NCBI RefSeq assembly: GCF_018613725.1
Contig: NZ_JAGGPS010000032.1
Span: 1 to 47,908, forward strand
Length of the DNA: 47,908 bases
Direction: 5' to 3'
Source: Hymenobacter sp. ISL-91
Lineage (GTDB): Bacteria > Bacteroidota > Bacteroidia > Cytophagales > Hymenobacteraceae
Shown here one piece after another: positions 1 through 8,033 of this stretch (the first letter of the stretch is position 1; each line of letters begins with the position of its first letter). Both the position numbers and the translations under genes were made by a program. The notes below the pieces were generated by a model that saw nothing but the letters and a program-made list of their open reading frames with translations, was not told the DNA's origin and ran no database searches.

Positions 1-156
1 GCCAAATAGGGTGGCCAAGGAACTGATGCTGGCCCCGCGATGGTGGCCCAGCACGGCTTGTGCCCGGCGGCGCATGCGCGGGTGCGGCCCCCGGGCACAA
101 GCCGCTTCCAGGGTGGTTATTTCGAGGGCTGTCAGCGGCAGAGGGGCTAAAATCAT
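1..156 (-). CDS. IS630-like transposase, N-terminal fragment (runs off left edge)
   Basis: Reading the minus strand from the ATG at 156 gives 52 codons that are still open at base 1. The product has the layout of the helix-turn-helix N-terminus of IS630-family transposases and related DNA-binding proteins: a short lead with LPLTALEITTLE, a basic stretch (PHPRMRRRAQAVLGHHRG), then ASISSLATLFG, which looks like the first half of an HTH. The catalytic DDE domain would lie outside the window, so whether the element is intact cannot be told. No terminal inverted repeat was identified in the 64 bases between this start and the end of thrC. The alternative is a stand-alone HTH regulator. Identification rests on 52 residues only. 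Confidence 0.6.
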   Translation of the reverse strand, partial: MILAPLPLTALEITTLEAACARGPHPRMRRRAQAVLGHHRGASISSLATLFG

Positions 157-160
157 GGCC

Positions 161-168
161 CAAAGATA
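161..168 (-). promoter_or_regulatory. -7 box (TATCTTTG) ahead of the IS630-like ORF
   Basis: On the minus strand this is an exact match to the Bacteroidota sigma-A -7 consensus TAnnTTTG. It ends only four bases before the ATG, so the transcript would be almost leaderless, or the true start lies further inside. No TTG -33 element was seen at the normal spacing. Confidence 0.35.
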
Positions 169-220
169 CGCCCATACGTACCACCCGTTTACTTATGCAA
201 CACTACTTAAAACAGCCTCG

Positions 221-1423
221 TTATTTCTCCCAGCGGCCCTCCACGTTTTCCATGTATTTGTCGGCTGAGCCGGTATTGAGCAGCAGGATTTGCTCGCCCG
301 GGGCAATCCAGCCCGAGGCCAGCAGCTTGCGGGCGGCCAGCCAGACGGCCCCGCCCTCGGGAGCCACCAGCAGCCCCTCGTGGCGGGCCAGCTCGCGCAT
401 ACCGTCCAGCATTCCCTCGTCGGTGATGCTTAGCGCCGTACCATTGGATTCGGCCAGTACGCGCAGCATCATTTTCTCGCCGAGAGGCCGCGGAACGGCC
501 AGGCCGTTGGCAATGGAAGGACGGCCGACGTAGGCGTGGCAGTTGGCCTGCTGGCCGGTGTAGGTAGCTACCAGCGGCTGGCAGGCATCGGCCTGCACGG
601 CCACCATGCGGGGGAGCTTGGCATCGGGCGCCAGCCAGCCCAGCTGCTGCATCTCGCGGAATGCTTTCCAGATACCGATGAGGCCGGTGCCGCCGCCGGC
701 CGGGTACAGCAGCACATCGGGCAACTGCCAGTTGAGCTGCTCGGCCAGCTCGTAGCCCATCGTTTTCTTGCCCTCCAGGCGGTAGGGCTCTTTCAGAGTC
801 GACACGTCGAGCAACTCGCCGTTGGCGTTGCGCTGGCGCACCCAGGCGGCGCAGTCGTTGATGAGGCCGTCGATGAGCTGCACTTCGGCCCCGTACCAGT
901 AGCAGGCCTCCTTGAAAGCCTTGGGCGTGTGGCGGGGCATAGCTACTACGGCCCGCATACCTGCCCGGGCGCAGTAGGCCGCCAGCGCCACGCCCGCATT
1001 GCCGGCCGTCGGGATGATGCAGCCCGTAGCGCCCAGCTCCTTTGCCTTGGAAACGGCCATGCTCAGGCCCCGGGCCTTAAACGAGCCGGTGGGGTTCTGG
1101 CCTTCATCCTTGAGCAGCAGGCTGGATAAGTCGTAGCGTCCGCCGAGGGTGGGCAGGTGCAGCAACGGCGTCATTCCTTCGCCCAAGGTCACCTTGTTCC
1201 TGTCATCGAGCAGGGGCAGCAGGGCCCGGTAGCGCCACATGGAAGCATCGGTTGGGTTGATGGCGGCGGAACGGGAAAGCCGCTCCCGCAGGTCGTAGGT
1301 GGCAACCAGTGGCATCTGGTGGCACTCCGACACAAGCTGCATACGATGCGCGGAGTGGGGCTGGCCGCACTCGGAGCATTCCAGCTCGTGCAGGCGGGTG
1401 AGGGTTTCGGTGGTGGAGTTCAT
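221..1423 (-). CDS. thrC: threonine synthase (PLP-dependent)
   Basis: This 400-residue enzyme of the fold-type II PLP family should convert O-phosphohomoserine to threonine in the cytoplasm. The pyridoxal-phosphate lysine is K116 in NPTGSFKARG, preceded by the LGEGMTPL segment (80-87) that contacts substrate phosphate in this family. Glycine-rich phosphate-binding loops follow (PTAGNAGVA and PAGGGTG). The N-terminus resembles the small zinc-ribbon of archaeal-type threonine synthases, with C16, C19 and C34, but the expected fourth cysteine is absent, so metal binding there is doubtful. The start at 1423 (MNSTTE) is chosen because the 16 codons upstream begin with TTG and read like non-coding sequence. 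It stands alone; the LysR gene upstream on the same strand is 266 bases away. A threonine dehydratase-like activity is a less likely alternative. Confidence 0.85.
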   Translation of the reverse strand: MNSTTETLTRLHELECSECGQPHSAHRMQLVSECHQMPLVATYDLRERLSRSAAINPTDASMWRYRALLPLLDDRNKVTLGEGMTPLLHLPTLGGRYDLSSLLLKDEGQNPTGSFKARGLSMAVSKAKELGATGCIIPTAGNAGVALAAYCARAGMRAVVAMPRHTPKAFKEACYWYGAEVQLIDGLINDCAAWVRQRNANGELLDVSTLKEPYRLEGKKTMGYELAEQLNWQLPDVLLYPAGGGTGLIGIWKAFREMQQLGWLAPDAKLPRMVAVQADACQPLVATYTGQQANCHAYVGRPSIANGLAVPRPLGEKMMLRVLAESNGTALSITDEGMLDGMRELARHEGLLVAPEGGAVWLAARKLLASGWIAPGEQILLLNTGSADKYMENVEGRWEK

Positions 1424-1642
1424 AAGCAGAGAGTTGAACGCAAAATTCTCTGCCCTGCATGCCGAAAACAAATGGCTAGATGGAATAGCCCATGCCTATT
1501 CGGAATACCATGTTACAGTCAAGGACAGCCACGTTAAGTTGACAGAACGACGCAGGAGCGAAGTCGGACCCCGCCATTGGATGGAATCATTGATACAAAT
1601 TGCAAGAGGTACGAGCCTACTTGCTCTAGTAGCTCTGTTCAG

Positions 1643-1680
1643 CGGCGGGCGGGGACAAGCCCCACCCCTACGTTGTTCTT
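1643..1680. repeat. half copy of the GTAGGGGCGGGGC repeat family
   Basis: A single arm (GGCGGGCGGGGACAAGCCCC followed by ACCCCTACGTTGTTCTT) of the repeat that occurs as paired inverted arms at 31407, 33294 and 45406. Here the partner arm is missing and one base of the core has changed. It lies between thrC and the LysR gene, just after the LysR stop codon in transcript sense. The rest of the gap (1424-1642) shows nothing recognisable. Confidence 0.75.
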
Positions 1681-1689
1681 CGCCGCCTT

Positions 1690-2598
1690 CTACCCCCCAG
1701 ACCCGCTGTAATACCGCCGCGTGAACTGCACGAAGGTTTTGTAGGGCAGGTTGTTTTCGGTGCCCTTACGCTGCACGAACTCGAAATGACGAACCAGGCT
1801 CAGATCGAGAATGGGCACCTCGATTAACTCGCCAGCGGCTAGCTCCTTGGTTACGGCCTGGCGGGGCAGAAAGGCCAGGCAGGTATCGACGCGGACGAAG
1901 TTTTTAAGGGCTTCGGTGCCACCCAGGCGCACTTTCACGGGTAAATCGGCGAGGCGGATGCCTTTGGCGGCCAGCGCTTCTTCGAGTACGGCCAGCGTGC
2001 CCGAGCCGGCTTCGCGCAGGGCCACGGGCGTGCGCAGCAGGTCGGCGGCCAGCAGGGGCTGGCGCAGCAGCGGGTTGCGGCCCGAGCACACGGCCACTAC
2101 CTCATCGGTGAGCAGGGGCGTGTAAGTAACGTGGCTGACGCGGTGGATACCTTCGATGATACCCAGGTCGATTTCGTGGTCGAGCAGGGCTTTGAGGATG
2201 TTTTCGGAATTGCGGTTTTTGAGCGTGAGCCGGGTGTTGGGAAACTCGCCCAGGTAGGCCGACAGCACCGGCGGAATGACGTAGAGCGAAATGGTGGTGC
2301 TGGCCCCAATCACCATGTCGAGCGGGGGCGAGAAGGCCGGGCTGAGGGCCGCAAACTCCAGGTGCAGCTCGTGCTGCAGCTGGCGGGCCAGCAGCAGCTT
2401 TTGGTAGAGCAGCTCGCCGGCCGGCGTGAGCTGCACGCTATTGCCCAGCCGCTCGAACAGGCCGGTTTTGTAGAATCCTTCCAGCGCCCGCACCCGCTTA
2501 CTCACCGCCGACTGGCTCAGAAACAGCGTTTGGCCCGCTTTGGTAAAGCTGAGTTGGCGGGCAACTTCCAGGAAGACTTCGTGGGCGAGTGAGAGCAT
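1690..2598 (-). CDS. LysR-family transcriptional regulator
   Basis: A 302-residue LysR-type regulator. The N-terminal winged helix-turn-helix occupies about residues 1-60, with the typical FLEVARQLSFTKAGQTLFLS and SQSAVSKRVRALE segments, followed by LFERLGNSVQLTPAGELL. The remainder is a periplasmic-binding-protein-like effector domain with the VIGASTTISLYVIPPVL and IDLGIIEG strands seen in the CysB/CysL/CbbR branch. The start at 2598 (MLSLAHEVFLEV) is preferred because it begins directly with the first DNA-binding helix; the 28 codons upstream look non-coding. The target is unknown. LysR proteins usually regulate a divergent neighbour, which here would be the T9SS nuclease gene starting at 2796, but the effector cannot be inferred. 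Confidence 0.9.
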   Translation of the reverse strand: MLSLAHEVFLEVARQLSFTKAGQTLFLSQSAVSKRVRALEGFYKTGLFERLGNSVQLTPAGELLYQKLLLARQLQHELHLEFAALSPAFSPPLDMVIGASTTISLYVIPPVLSAYLGEFPNTRLTLKNRNSENILKALLDHEIDLGIIEGIHRVSHVTYTPLLTDEVVAVCSGRNPLLRQPLLAADLLRTPVALREAGSGTLAVLEEALAAKGIRLADLPVKVRLGGTEALKNFVRVDTCLAFLPRQAVTKELAAGELIEVPILDLSLVRHFEFVQRKGTENNLPYKTFVQFTRRYYSGSGG

Positions 2599-2795
2599 GG
2601 CCGCCGCAAAGTACGGCAGATTCGTCAGCAGCCCCCGGGTGGATTTGTTGGGGCACCTGCTGGCCGGCGCGGCGCGCAACAAATTGTGAGCCTGTTGAAT
2701 TCGGATAGTTTTAGAGGCATCTTTGCTGATAGTCTGTTCAATGCAGACCGCTCAGACTGAGCAATCTATTTGTTTTTCTCCTCATCTGTGCTGCT

Positions 2796-5700
2796 ATGCT
2801 GAAACGTCTTCTCCTGCTAAGCTGGGCCAGCCTAAGCCTGAGCGCCCTCCCGGCCCGGGCTCAGGCCCAGGTCACGCTCACGAACAGCCCTTACCTGGAA
2901 ACCTTCGACGGGCTGAACGGCGGGTTGCCAGCCGGTTTCAGCATCTATACCAACGCGGCTCCGGCCCGGCTGGGCACTCCGGCCCCGCTTACCACGGCGC
3001 CCACCGCCTGGAACAACAGCAGCGGCGCGTTCAAAAACTTCGCCTCGGCTACCGGCCTGCCCGCTACTGCCTCGTCGGCCGAGCAGGCGGCGGCCCCCAA
3101 CCGGGCCCTGGGCCTGCGCCAGACCGGCAGCTTCGGCGACGGCACCAGCATGGCTACCCCGCCTACCGGCGTGGGGCCGGCTTTTGTGTTTCAGATAGCC
3201 AACACCCTTGGCAAAACCGATTTCGAGCTGGCCTTCCGGCTTCAGTCGCTCGACAACACCATTGGTCGTACCGCTACCTGGCAGGTCGAGTACGGCCTGG
3301 GAGCCGCGCCCGGCAGCTTTACAACGGTAGGTAGCACAGCTAATACCGGCCCGTTCTTCGCCAACACGCCTATCCAGATTGGGTTTGGCGGAGCCCTCGA
3401 CAACCAGGCGGGTCCCGTCTGGATTCGGATTATAGCCCCCAACCCCACTACCGGCCCGGGCAGCCGGCCTAGCTCGGCCATTGATGATTTTGCCCTCAGC
3501 TGGAACGCCAACCCCAACGCACCAGCTCTGGCTGTTGCGCCCACGACAATCGACTTCGGCAAGCAAAGCATCAATGTTCCTTCCGAGCCGCGCACTTTCA
3601 GCCTAACGGGCACCCGGCTCACGGCCCCGGCCCGCGTGCGCACGGCCGCCCCGTTTGCCGTTTCCAAGGATGGGGTGGTCTTCGACAGCGTGGCCGTGTA
3701 CTCGGTGGCCGAGCTGGCCCAGCCCCGACTGGTGTACGTACGCTTCACCCCCGGCACCCTGGGCCAGGCCAGCGGCCCGGTGAGCGGCGTAGCCACTGCC
3801 AGCAGCCCCGGCGCCGGCAGCCGCGCGGTAGCACTGCGCGGCACCGGCAACGACCCGACCCAGACGGTATACGATTTCAATACCTGCAATGGAACCACCA
3901 ATCTGGCCGATGGCTGGATTCAGTTCAGCGTAACGGGGGGGCAAACCTGGGCCTGCACCAGCTTCGGCCGCAACCCCACCGACCCTACCGATGCGGCCCC
4001 CAGCCCCGGTGCCGTGCAGATGAATGGCTTTGCCAACGGCGGCAACCAGGCCAACGAAGACTGGCTGATTTCGCCCGCCCTGAACCTGACCAGTACCACG
4101 TTTCCGCAGCTTTCATACTGGACCCGCACGGCCTTCAACGGCCCAGGCCTGCGCCTGCTGGTTTCTACTACCTATTCGGGGACCGGCAGCCCCAACGCCC
4201 CCGGCGTTACCTGGACCGATTTGAGCGCCAGTTTCCCCGCCCAGAACTCGAATGTGTGGCAAAACTACAGCCTCGACCTGAGCGGTTACAAGCAAGGCGG
4301 CGTATACGTGGCCTTTGTGTATAGCTCGACTACCAACGGCGCCGCCCGCTGGAGCGTTGATGATGTGGTGCTGACTAATTCGGCTGCCCCCTCGGCACCT
4401 ACCATTCGTCTGAGCACCCAGAACCTGGCTTTCGGCTACCAGCCAGTAAACGCGCCTGCCTTCCAGAACATCGTACTGACGACCACCAACCTGACCGGTC
4501 CGCTGACCATTACGTCGACGGATGCGGCCTTTCAGCTGTCGAAAGACAGCCTCGTGTTCAGCACCAGCCTGACGTACTCGCAGGCCGAAGCCAGCAACCG
4601 CCAACTGCCCGTGCGGGTGCGCTTTCTGCCCACGCAACCTGCTGCCGATTACGCTACCACCCTCAGCATTGCTACGCCCAACGTACCCACGCTAACCCCG
4701 GCCCTGCGCGGCAACACCTACGACGCCAGCAAAACCCTGGAAGTCGTGAACTGGAACCTGGAGTGGTTTGGCTCGACGGTAGCCGGCCAGGGACCAACCG
4801 ATGTGGAGCTACAGCAAACCAACGCCACCACCGTATTCAGGGCGCTGTCCGCCGATGTGTATGCGCTGCAGGAAATAGTAGACACGCTGCGCCTGCGCAA
4901 CCTGACGGCGACCCTATCGGCTCAGTCGGGCCTGCCCTACGCCTACAAGATTGCCGACTTCGGCTCCTTCGGCGACAACGCGGCCGACCCCGACTATGCC
5001 GGTACCCAGAAACTGGCCTTCGTATACCGCTCCGATGTGGTGAAGCCCGTGCTGTTTCAGGGGTTGCTGCGCTGCACCCAGGCCCAGAATTGCCCCGCTT
5101 TCAACGCCTGGTCATCGGGCCGCTTCCCGTACCTGATGGCTGCCGATGTTACGCTCGACGGCCGCACGCAGCGGGTCAACTTCGTGAACATTCATGCCAA
5201 GGCCAACTTTTCGGCCAGCTCGGCCAACGACTATGCCCGCCGCAAAGCCGGCGCCGAACAGCTCAAAACCCTGCTCGAAACCAGCTACCCCGGCTCCAAT
5301 ACGCTCATCCTCGGCGACTTCAACGATGTGCTCGAAGGCACCATTGCCACGGGCGTTACGCCCGCCGTTTCCTCGTACGACACCTTCGTTTCTGACCCCA
5401 ACTATGTGGCCCTCACCCTGCCGCTGGCCCGGGCCGGCGCCCAGAGCACCGTGGGCTTCGGAACGGTGATTGACAATGCTATTGCCACCCGGCAGCTGGC
5501 CTCGTACTACATCAACGGCACGGCCGCCATCCGCACCGATTTGGCCGCCGGCGTTGCCAACTACGCCAGCACCACCACCGACCATTACCCGGTGTTCACG
5601 CGCTTTCTGCTGACCCAGACGCCCACGGCAACTACCGCCGCCACGGCCACCGCTCCGCTGAACCTGTACCCGAACCCGGCCACCAGCAGCCTCCGGTTTG

Positions 5701-5897
5701 AGGTGCCCGAAACCGGACGAGACCTGCGCCTGAGCGTGTACACCACCACCGGCCGCCTCGTGTTGGAAGCCACCGGCTCGGCCGGGCAGCTTAACCAGCA
5801 GCTCAGCCAGCGCGTGGCCAGCCTAAGCAGCGGCCTGTATGTGGTGCGTATAGAGGGCGCGAAGCAGGCCTACGTGAGCCGCCTCCAGAAGCTGTAG
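2796..5897 (+). CDS. large secreted endonuclease/exonuclease/phosphatase with T9SS sorting domain
   Basis: A 1033-residue exported protein. Residues 1-24 form a signal peptide (KRLLLLSWASLSLSALPARA). Two choice-of-anchor-J-like beta domains follow (about 30-235 and 360-530), each paired with an Ig-like repeat (about 245-350 and 535-640) sharing the FG.Q..N..S and F.(V/L)SKD..VF pattern. The catalytic endonuclease/exonuclease/phosphatase domain spans about 645-935, with VNWNLEW (metal-binding Asn), YALQEIVDT (Glu), FVNIHAKANF, ILGDFNDV (Asp/Asn) and terminal TDHYPVF (general-base His). A linker leads to a type A T9SS sorting domain from about 955, beginning LNLYPNPATSS and ending SGLYVVRIEG. 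It should be secreted through the outer membrane and act on extracellular DNA or phosphoester substrates. It is monocistronic, ending in a strong terminator. Substrate (DNA, RNA or phospholipid) cannot be set from sequence. Confidence 0.92.
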   Translation: MLKRLLLLSWASLSLSALPARAQAQVTLTNSPYLETFDGLNGGLPAGFSIYTNAAPARLGTPAPLTTAPTAWNNSSGAFKNFASATGLPATASSAEQAAAPNRALGLRQTGSFGDGTSMATPPTGVGPAFVFQIANTLGKTDFELAFRLQSLDNTIGRTATWQVEYGLGAAPGSFTTVGSTANTGPFFANTPIQIGFGGALDNQAGPVWIRIIAPNPTTGPGSRPSSAIDDFALSWNANPNAPALAVAPTTIDFGKQSINVPSEPRTFSLTGTRLTAPARVRTAAPFAVSKDGVVFDSVAVYSVAELAQPRLVYVRFTPGTLGQASGPVSGVATASSPGAGSRAVALRGTGNDPTQTVYDFNTCNGTTNLADGWIQFSVTGGQTWACTSFGRNPTDPTDAAPSPGAVQMNGFANGGNQANEDWLISPALNLTSTTFPQLSYWTRTAFNGPGLRLLVSTTYSGTGSPNAPGVTWTDLSASFPAQNSNVWQNYSLDLSGYKQGGVYVAFVYSSTTNGAARWSVDDVVLTNSAAPSAPTIRLSTQNLAFGYQPVNAPAFQNIVLTTTNLTGPLTITSTDAAFQLSKDSLVFSTSLTYSQAEASNRQLPVRVRFLPTQPAADYATTLSIATPNVPTLTPALRGNTYDASKTLEVVNWNLEWFGSTVAGQGPTDVELQQTNATTVFRALSADVYALQEIVDTLRLRNLTATLSAQSGLPYAYKIADFGSFGDNAADPDYAGTQKLAFVYRSDVVKPVLFQGLLRCTQAQNCPAFNAWSSGRFPYLMAADVTLDGRTQRVNFVNIHAKANFSASSANDYARRKAGAEQLKTLLETSYPGSNTLILGDFNDVLEGTIATGVTPAVSSYDTFVSDPNYVALTLPLARAGAQSTVGFGTVIDNAIATRQLASYYINGTAAIRTDLAAGVANYASTTTDHYPVFTRFLLTQTPTATTAATATAPLNLYPNPATSSLRFEVPETGRDLRLSVYTTTGRLVLEATGSAGQLNQQLSQRVASLSSGLYVVRIEGAKQAYVSRLQKL

Positions 5898-5916
5898 CTA
5901 TTGCTTTGGCAACGAT

Positions 5917-5954
5917 AAAAAAAGCGCCCCGGCCGGTTGGTCGGGGCGCTTTTG
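5917..5954 (+). terminator. rho-independent terminator after the T9SS nuclease
   Basis: Ten-base stem (5922-5931 with 5942-5951), AAGCGCCCCG pairing with CGGGGCGCTT, preceded by an A-run and followed by TTTGG, starting 20 bases after the stop codon. Confidence 0.85.
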
Positions 5955-5961
5955 GTTGAAA

Positions 5962-6058
5962 TGTAGCGCGAAGCTCCAGCTTCGCGTGTCGTTGCTGATT
6001 TTGCTGACTGCCGAACGTCATCGTTCAACGATACGCGAAGCTGGAGCTTCGCGCTACA
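5962..6058. repeat. inverted repeat, GCGAAGCTCCAGCTTCGCG family
   Basis: Two 26-base arms, 5962-5987 and 6033-6058, are perfect reverse complements. Each arm is itself palindromic around GCGAAGCT.AGCTTCGC. It fills the convergent gap between the nuclease gene and the RBBP9-like hydrolase. The form (paired arms, about 45-base spacer, no ORF) suggests a non-autonomous palindromic intergenic element. Confidence 0.85.
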
Positions 6059-6076
6059 GCCGTTCTGCGCCTCGCG

Positions 6077-6628
6077 CTACGGCGATACAGACGCACCATC
6101 AATCAGCTTCTGCACCAGCGCCCAGCCAGCCGGCCAAAGCCCTAGCCCCGACTCGGAGTTGAGGTGGCCCGCGGCCCCCACGTTTACCAGACGGCTACCC
6201 CAGGCGGTGGCAAACTCCCGGGCGCGGTCCAGCGTCACATACTCGTCGTTTTCGCTGGCCACCACGATGCCCGGGAAAGGCAGCCGCGCCAGTGGCATGG
6301 GCGCAAACCCGCGTACCTCGGGCAGCTGTGCCCGCCGGTCCACATCGGCGGGACCGACGAGCAGGGCCCCGGCTACGGGGCGGGTGGCCGTAGCGGCCCA
6401 GTGGGCCACCGTAGCGCAGGCCAGGCTGTGGGCCACCAGCACTACCGGCCCCGGCGCGGCGGCAGAAACGGCCGCGTCGAGGGCGGCCACCCAGTCGGTG
6501 CAAACGGGGTGCTCCCAGTCGTGCTGCTCCACGCGCCGGCAGCCATAGTGCTGCTCCCAATGGGTTTGCCAGTGGGCCGGGCCCGAGCTGCCCAGGCCGG
6601 GAACGGTAAGGAGGGTAACGGCTTGCAT
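6077..6628 (-). CDS. RBBP9/YdeN-family alpha/beta hydrolase
   Basis: A complete 183-residue single-domain alpha/beta hydrolase of the RBBP9/YdeN family, cytoplasmic, no signal peptide. It opens with TVPGLGSSGPAHWQTHWE, the family signature that forms the oxyanion region. The catalytic triad can be placed: S68 in VAHSLAC, D128 in SENDEYV and H155 in AAGHLN. These are small serine hydrolases whose physiological substrates are mostly unknown. The gene is convergent with the T9SS nuclease and divergent from the Uma2 gene, whose start is 54 bases away, so the two probably have back-to-back promoters. Confidence 0.88.
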   Translation of the reverse strand: MQAVTLLTVPGLGSSGPAHWQTHWEQHYGCRRVEQHDWEHPVCTDWVAALDAAVSAAAPGPVVLVAHSLACATVAHWAATATRPVAGALLVGPADVDRRAQLPEVRGFAPMPLARLPFPGIVVASENDEYVTLDRAREFATAWGSRLVNVGAAGHLNSESGLGLWPAGWALVQKLIDGASVSP

Positions 6629-6651
6629 GGCCCGAATGTACGCCGGCCGCG

Positions 6652-6659
6652 TATCTTTA
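6652..6659 (+). promoter_or_regulatory. -7 box (TATCTTTA) for the first Uma2 gene
   Basis: Seven of eight bases match TAnnTTTG, and the box ends 23 bases before the ATG at 6683, a normal distance for Bacteroidota. No -33 TTG at the usual spacing was found. Confidence 0.45.
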
Positions 6660-6682
6660 GGCTAGACCATAAGCCCGCTGTT

Positions 6683-7279
6683 ATGCCTATCATCACCCAC
6701 ATTTCCCAGCTCGACCTCACTAAAACGTACACCTACGCCGACTACCTGACCTGGCGGCTGGATGAGTTCGTGGAGTTGATTAAAGGTAAAGTGCGGCTGA
6801 TGAGCCCGGCGCCGCGGGTCGTGCACCAGCGCCTATCCAGCCGGTTTATGGGCCTGATTTACCAGCAACTAGCCAACGGCGAATGCGAGGTTTTTCATGC
6901 GCCTTTTGATGTCCGGCTCACCAGAATGTCAGCCAATGGTGATGCCCAGGTAACTACTGTGGTACAACCCGATATCTGCGTAGTGTGCGACCCAGCCAAA
7001 CTGGACGAAAAAGGCTGCGTGGGCTCGCCTAGCTGGATTATTGAAATTCTAAGCCCAGGCAATTTGGCTCGCGACACCAAGGAAAAGTTTGACCTCTACG
7101 AAGAGAACGAGGTGCCGGAATACTGGATTGTGTCACCCGGCGAAAAAAGCATTACGGTGTACGTATTGCGTGACGGCCGCTACCAGGTACACGGCGAATA
7201 CTTCGAGCCGGGCCGGATTGGCTGCCACACGCTGCCGGGGCTGGAGATGGAATGGGCGGAGGTGTTTGCGGGGGTGTAG
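6683..7279 (+). CDS. Uma2-family (DUF820) PDDEXK-type protein, copy 1
   Basis: A 198-residue protein of the Uma2 (DUF820) family, which has the restriction-endonuclease-like PDDEXK fold; function is unproven. Visible core elements are TYADYLTW near the N-terminus, VVQPDICVVCD (metal-binding Asp), SWIIEILSPGN (Glu of the E-x-K/E element), and the RDTKEKFDLYEENEVPEYWIV block. The start at 6683 is chosen because the paralogue at 15600 begins at exactly the same residue and both are 198 residues long; the long open frame upstream is antisense to the hydrolase. Its paralogue is about 8 kb away on the opposite strand. These genes are often multi-copy in Cyanobacteria and some Bacteroidota and occur without conserved partners. 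Confidence 0.88.
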   Translation: MPIITHISQLDLTKTYTYADYLTWRLDEFVELIKGKVRLMSPAPRVVHQRLSSRFMGLIYQQLANGECEVFHAPFDVRLTRMSANGDAQVTTVVQPDICVVCDPAKLDEKGCVGSPSWIIEILSPGNLARDTKEKFDLYEENEVPEYWIVSPGEKSITVYVLRDGRYQVHGEYFEPGRIGCHTLPGLEMEWAEVFAGV

Positions 7280-7310
7280 GCTCAATAATATGGTTATCAG
7301 CCACCGTAAC

Positions 7311-7931
7311 TCATTTTTTCACCTTTGAAAACACTGCTTCAAACTTACCGACGAGGGCCATGAATGGGGCTGCATGAATATTCGTTGAGCTACTTAATCC
7401 GCCTGTATACATTTCAACGTGAGTGGATTTATTCTCAAATTCAAGAGCACCACTTGCATCATGGATAACATAGTGCAGTAGTCGGTCCTTCCCATCGTAA
7501 ACGGTGTCAAGATTGGTAACTATTACATTATTGAATACTGCTTTTGCCAAGTCGAACAGGCTATCTGCCTGCTGTTTACTCACATCTGATATCAACGTAT
7601 CGCCGGAAACCACTGCACACTTAATCAATATACTATTGAACTCATATCGGGTTCTGATCCGGTAGATGTACATCACAGTTTCAGGATTACCTGATTCAGA
7701 AAAGTATCTCCCTGAATACTTTTTTGTCCATTGGTCTTTCCGTGCCAGTGTGTATTTCGTGCTGTTTCCACATCCGCTTTCGCCGCCGCCATCGGACAGC
7801 TTTGCTTTCAGAGTATAATCGTAGTTCGGCCTCACTTCATATCTACCTTTATTCTGGTCTTTACACCCGGTGATTGTAAGGCTAGCCAGAACACTTATTA
7901 GCAGAAGAAAACCACTATTTACAAGTCCCAT
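7311..7931 (-). CDS. putative lipoprotein of unknown function
   Basis: A 206-residue protein with a lipoprotein signal: hydrophobic stretch FLLLISVLASLTITGC, with the lipidated Cys followed by KDQNKGRY. The body is rich in polar residues and beta-forming segments (YTLARKDQW, VMYIYRIRTRYEF, LLHYVIHDASGALEF) with no motif recognised. The start at 7931 places the signal peptide at the N-terminus; a start at 7985 adds 18 residues without improving it. Base composition is clearly more AT-rich than its neighbours, which suggests acquisition or a fast-evolving accessory gene. It overlaps nothing and lies divergent to the macroglobulin gene, about 100 bases away. Confidence 0.7.
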   Translation of the reverse strand: MGLVNSGFLLLISVLASLTITGCKDQNKGRYEVRPNYDYTLKAKLSDGGGESGCGNSTKYTLARKDQWTKKYSGRYFSESGNPETVMYIYRIRTRYEFNSILIKCAVVSGDTLISDVSKQQADSLFDLAKAVFNNVIVTNLDTVYDGKDRLLHYVIHDASGALEFENKSTHVEMYTGGLSSSTNIHAAPFMALVGKFEAVFSKVKK

Positions 7932-8033
7932 GTACGAAGGCGTTGAATCAGTAATTACCCCACTCAAAGCTATATAAAAGCCCACAACATCCCCCTTTTT
8001 CTATACCTTCGGGCGCCTATCCTTCCTCCCCCT

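Noticed and set aside
5962..6058. Small regulatory RNA
   Set aside because: Hairpin-forming, but it shares its architecture with the other intergenic repeats and no promoter box was found; a repeat is the simpler explanation.
6164..6682. N-terminal extension of the first Uma2 protein
   Set aside because: The extension is antisense to the RBBP9-like hydrolase; the paralogue shows the true start at the MPIITHISQLD position.
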